Of a stretch of 8,281 nt of DNA, positions 6,694-8,281 are shown in pieces (positions within the stretch are counted from its first letter, which is position 1; every line of letters begins with the position of its first letter). Origin of the DNA: Pseudomonadota bacterium (GTDB lineage Bacteria > Pseudomonadota > Alphaproteobacteria > Rhizobiales > Xanthobacteraceae). Where the stretch lies: assembly GCA_023405565.1 (NCBI GenBank), contig JAEXXW010000082.1, positions 1 through 8,281 on the forward strand, read 5' to 3'. Below the pieces are notes generated by a model that was given only the letters and a program-made list of their open reading frames with translations, searched no databases and had not been told where the DNA came from. Position numbers and translations under genes: made by a program.

Positions 6694-7629
6694 ATGCGTC
6701 TCACCGGCATTCTGACGTCTGTGGCACTTTCTTTTTTCCCTTCGCTTTACGCGGCGTTTCCCGTCGCGGCGAAGATCGAAGCATTTCCACGCGAAATGCG
6801 GGTCCAAAGAATTCAAACCGATGGCGCAACGATCTATGTCCGCGCCGGCGGTAAAGGTCCGGCCGTCATCATGCTGCATGGCTTTGGCGACACCGGCGAT
6901 ATGTGGGCGCCTCTCGCGAAAGCATTGATCAAGGATCACACGGTGATCGTGCCGGACTTGCGCGGCATGGGGCTGTCCTCCTATCCCAGCGCTGGGTACG
7001 ACAAGAAAACACAAGGCATCGACATTGCCACCGTGATGGACAAGCTCAATGTCCAGAAGGCCGATCTCGTCACCCACGATATCGGCAACATGGTCGGCTA
7101 TGCGCTGGCTGCGCAATATCCGGACCGCATCACCAAATGGGTGATCATCGATGCACCACTGCCCGGCATCGGGCCGTGGGATGAAATCCTGAAAAGCCCG
7201 CTGCTCTGGCATTTCAATTTCCGCGGACCGGATGTGGACAGGCTCGTCAAGGGACGCGAGCGCATCTATCTCGACCGCTTCTGGAACGAATTATCCGCCG
7301 ATCCGAAGACGATCGACGAAGAAACGCGCCGCCATTACGCCAAACTCTATGCGCGGCCGGGTGCGATGCATGCCGCCTTCGAGCAATTCGCAACCTTCAA
7401 TATGAAAGACGCCGCCGACAACAAGGCCTTTCAGGCCAAAGGCAAACTGACGATGCCGATCCTGGCGCTCGGCGCGGAAAAATCGTTCGGCACGGTTCAG
7501 GCCGATGTCATGCGCGAGGTCGGCAGCAATGTCGAAGGCGGGATCATCGCAAATTCCGGACACTGGATCATGGAAGAACAGCCGGCCCAGACCGTAAAGA
7601 CAGTGCAGGACTTTCTGGGCCGCAAATAG
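6694..7629 (+). CDS. Exported alpha/beta hydrolase, epoxide hydrolase/haloalkane dehalogenase-like (Asp nucleophile)
   Basis: A 311-residue alpha/beta hydrolase. Residues 1-26 (MRLTGILTSVALSFFPSLYAAFPVAA) look like a signal peptide with likely cleavage near 20-26, placing the enzyme in the periplasm. The core shows the oxyanion motif HGFGDTGDMW (62-71), VIVPDLRGMGLSS (84-96), the nucleophile elbow VTHDIGNMVGY with Asp129, and SGHW with the catalytic His290. Glu262 in ALGAEKSFG is at the usual acid region. An Asp nucleophile is the mark of epoxide hydrolases and haloalkane or haloacetate dehalogenases, not of Ser esterases. WHFNFRGPD in the cap and a cap Tyr (192) favour the epoxide hydrolase side. 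The RxxR carboxylate-binding arginines following the Asp in fluoroacetate dehalogenases are absent. A weak GAGAGA ribosome site precedes the ATG. The substrate is unknown. Confidence 0.88.
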   Translation: MRLTGILTSVALSFFPSLYAAFPVAAKIEAFPREMRVQRIQTDGATIYVRAGGKGPAVIMLHGFGDTGDMWAPLAKALIKDHTVIVPDLRGMGLSSYPSAGYDKKTQGIDIATVMDKLNVQKADLVTHDIGNMVGYALAAQYPDRITKWVIIDAPLPGIGPWDEILKSPLLWHFNFRGPDVDRLVKGRERIYLDRFWNELSADPKTIDEETRRHYAKLYARPGAMHAAFEQFATFNMKDAADNKAFQAKGKLTMPILALGAEKSFGTVQADVMREVGSNVEGGIIANSGHWIMEEQPAQTVKTVQDFLGRK

Positions 7630-7712
7630 CCTACCGACAAGGCACTGAATCTTAGCAGGTCAAGCCTCGACTAAGCCAAATCGTCGCCGGAAGGATTCGG
7701 CAGCGGCACGCG

Positions 7713-7743
7713 TTCTTATCCCTCCCCTTCAGGGGAGGGTGGC
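7713..7743. repeat. Left 31-bp terminal inverted repeat of the DUF559 cassette
   Basis: Starts TTCTTATC and ends GGGTGGC. The reverse complement equals 8171-8201 except for one central base. Internally CCTCCCCT (7721-7728) and AGGGGAGG (7731-7738) form an 8-bp perfect stem around a TC loop, so one repeat can fold alone or pair with its distant partner. Confidence 0.93.
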
Positions 7744-7756
7744 GCCATCGCTGGCG

Positions 7757-7779
7757 AGTTTATGCCGCTGGCATAAACT
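7757..7779. repeat. Perfect 10-bp palindromic hairpin inside the left end
   Basis: Arms AGTTTATGCC (7757-7766) and GGCATAAACT (7770-7779) pair perfectly around a GCT loop, and the stem can extend by a G-U pair and two G-C pairs outward. It occurs only at the left end, upstream of the DUF559 start, and is more AT-rich than the GC-rich hairpins beside it. It could be a second repeat family inserted in the left end, or a recognition hairpin. Confidence 0.85.
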
Positions 7780-7808
7780 TGCGGCGTGGCGTCGGGTGGG
7801 GTGTCGTC

Positions 7809-8198
7809 ATGGCTGTAGCGCGTGCCAGAGAACTGCGAAAATCGATGACACGACAGGAAGTCCGTCTGTGGACAAACCTGAGGCAACTCCGAGCACTCGG
7901 ATTTCACTTTCGCCGTCAATCACCGATCGATTGTTACATCGTCGATTTTGAATGCCGCAAGTCGAGGCTTATCGTTGAAGTCGACGGCGGACAACACAAT
8001 CAAGATACCAATGCTGTTCGCGATCAACTGCGCGATAAGACGTTACAAAATCTTGGATACCTAGTTTTGCGCTTCTGGAATCACGAGATCGACCGCAACA
8101 TTGATGGGATCATGGACGTGATCCACGCTCACTTGCTGGATCGGCGCCCCCGCCCGGCCGGCTATCGCCGGCCACCCTCCCCTCAAGGGGAGGGATAA
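7809..8198 (+). CDS. DUF559 endonuclease-like protein (Vsr-like restriction-endonuclease fold)
   Basis: A 129-residue protein with the full DUF559 pattern: RARELRKSMTRQEVRLW (Glu17), then GFHFRRQSPIDCYIVDF (FRRQ 34-37 region, Asp46), then RLIVEVDGGQH (Glu57, Asp59, His63), then RDQLRDKTLQNLGYLVLRFWN ending near residue 91. Family knowledge places DUF559 in the Vsr/PD-(D/E)XK nuclease group; Asp46 and Glu57-x-Asp59 are the likely metal ligands, but its substrate and role are not established. ATG at 7809 was chosen over the in-frame TTG at 7779, because the latter lies in the hairpin and GGTGGGG lies 7 nt before the ATG. The last residues (RRPPSPQGEG) and the TAA are encoded by the inner hairpin and right terminal repeat, so the repeat supplies the protein tail. 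Leucine codons TTA, CTA and TTG near residues 79-87 are unlike the neighbouring genes. Confidence 0.9.
   Translation: MAVARARELRKSMTRQEVRLWTNLRQLRALGFHFRRQSPIDCYIVDFECRKSRLIVEVDGGQHNQDTNAVRDQLRDKTLQNLGYLVLRFWNHEIDRNIDGIMDVIHAHLLDRRPRPAGYRRPPSPQGEG
8156..8173. repeat. Inner hairpin of the right end
   Basis: GGCCGGC and GCCGGCC form a perfect 7-bp stem with a TATC loop, overlapping the right terminal repeat by 3 bases. The left end has a weaker counterpart at 7744-7755 (GCCA/TGGC around TCGC). The coding frame for the DUF559 C-terminal tail runs through it. Confidence 0.8.
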
Positions 8199-8201
8199 GA
8201 A
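8171..8201. repeat. Right 31-bp terminal inverted repeat of the DUF559 cassette
   Basis: Reverse complement of 7713-7743 with one mismatch in the central loop. It folds as CCTCCCCT-CA-AGGGGAGG flanked by GCCAC and ATAAGAA. It contains the TAA stop (8196-8198) of the nuclease gene and ends 3 nt before the guaB stop codon, so transcripts of guaB run straight into this hairpin; no T-run follows it on that strand. Confidence 0.93.
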
Positions 8202-8204
8202 AGA

Positions 8205-8281
8205 TCAGCCGCGTCCCGGATAATTCGGGCTTTCGCGGGTGATCGTCACATCGTGCACGTGGCTTTCGCGCAGGCCGGCGC
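8205..8281 (-). CDS. guaB: IMP dehydrogenase, C-terminal end, cut by window edge
   Basis: The minus-strand frame entering from the right edge reads AGLRESHVHDVTITRESPNYPGRG and stops at TGA (8207-8205). AGLRESHVHDVTITREAPNY is the highly recognisable C-terminal end of bacterial GuaB, which oxidises IMP to XMP with NAD+, the step before GuaA. Only 24 full codons are inside the window, so catalytic residues cannot be checked. Finding it on the same strand as guaA, about 5.3 kb upstream, supports a conserved purine neighbourhood interrupted by plus-strand genes. Confidence 0.9.
   Translation of the reverse strand, partial: AGLRESHVHDVTITRESPNYPGRG

Larger units (their letters stand above)
7713..8201. 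mobile_element. Putative repeat-bounded DUF559 nuclease cassette
   Basis: A 489-bp unit bounded by 31-bp inverted repeats (7713-7743 and 8171-8201) that match at 30 of 31 positions and contain one gene, a DUF559 nuclease. Next to each repeat, on the inner side, is a second smaller hairpin followed by CGGG(T/C)GGGG (7793-7801 on plus; 8148-8156 on minus), so the two ends share an extended layout. No transposase is present and I see no target-site duplication outside the repeats. The unit lies between two convergent genes and stops 3 nt short of the guaB stop codon. Mobility is inferred from structure; the repeats are seen directly. Alternatively, two REP-like repeats could flank the gene by chance. 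Confidence 0.55.

Noticed and set aside
7651..7675. Weak CTTAG/CTAAG stem after the alpha/beta hydrolase
   Set aside because: A 5-bp stem with a long loop and no T-run is not enough to call a terminator.
7713..8201. CRISPR array or classical insertion sequence
   Set aside because: There are two inverted copies, not multiple direct repeats with spacers, and no DDE, tyrosine or HUH transposase motifs; no target duplication was found.

Overview
The window looks like chromosomal DNA of a GC-rich alphaproteobacterium, most likely Hyphomicrobiales and near the Bradyrhizobium/Rhodopseudomonas/Afipia group. The basis is protein character (GuaA, GuaB C-terminus, RsmB-type methyltransferase) and base composition; the genus is inferred, not shown. 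No tRNA, rRNA, CRISPR array or recognisable transposase is present, and there is no gene-free stretch longer than about 160 bases.

Layout from left to right. Positions 1-182 (minus) hold the first 60 codons of an isochorismatase-fold (YcaC-like) hydrolase cut by the window edge. It is divergent from a LysR-type regulator (339-1220, plus), and the gap between them carries a candidate LysR box. The regulator converges on guaA (1319-2884, minus), GMP synthase. Reading the minus strand upstream of guaA there is a tight same-strand run: an NADPH-dependent enone-reductase-like MDR protein (4729-5757), a small MAPEG membrane protein (4288-4716), an RsmB/NOP-type RNA 5-methylcytosine methyltransferase (2930-4228), then guaA. 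Gaps of 12, 59 and 45 nt suggest one operon or overlapping transcripts. On the plus strand lie a membrane-anchored protein of unknown function (5912-6622) and an exported alpha/beta hydrolase with an Asp nucleophile (6694-7629). The last 77 bases (minus) are the 3' end of guaB, IMP dehydrogenase, so the window spans most of a guaB-to-guaA neighbourhood: GuaB makes XMP and GuaA aminates it to GMP.

The most unusual part is 7713-8201, wedged between the alpha/beta hydrolase and guaB. It is a 489-bp cassette bounded by 31-bp inverted repeats matching at 30 of 31 positions. Each repeat is itself a hairpin, and the repeats enclose a single gene for a small DUF559 (Vsr-like, PD-(D/E)XK-type) nuclease whose stop codon lies inside the right repeat. 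It resembles a REP-plus-RAYT arrangement with a DUF559 nuclease in place of the tyrosine transposase, and it ends 3 nt from the guaB stop codon. This is the best candidate here for an undescribed mobile or selfish system.
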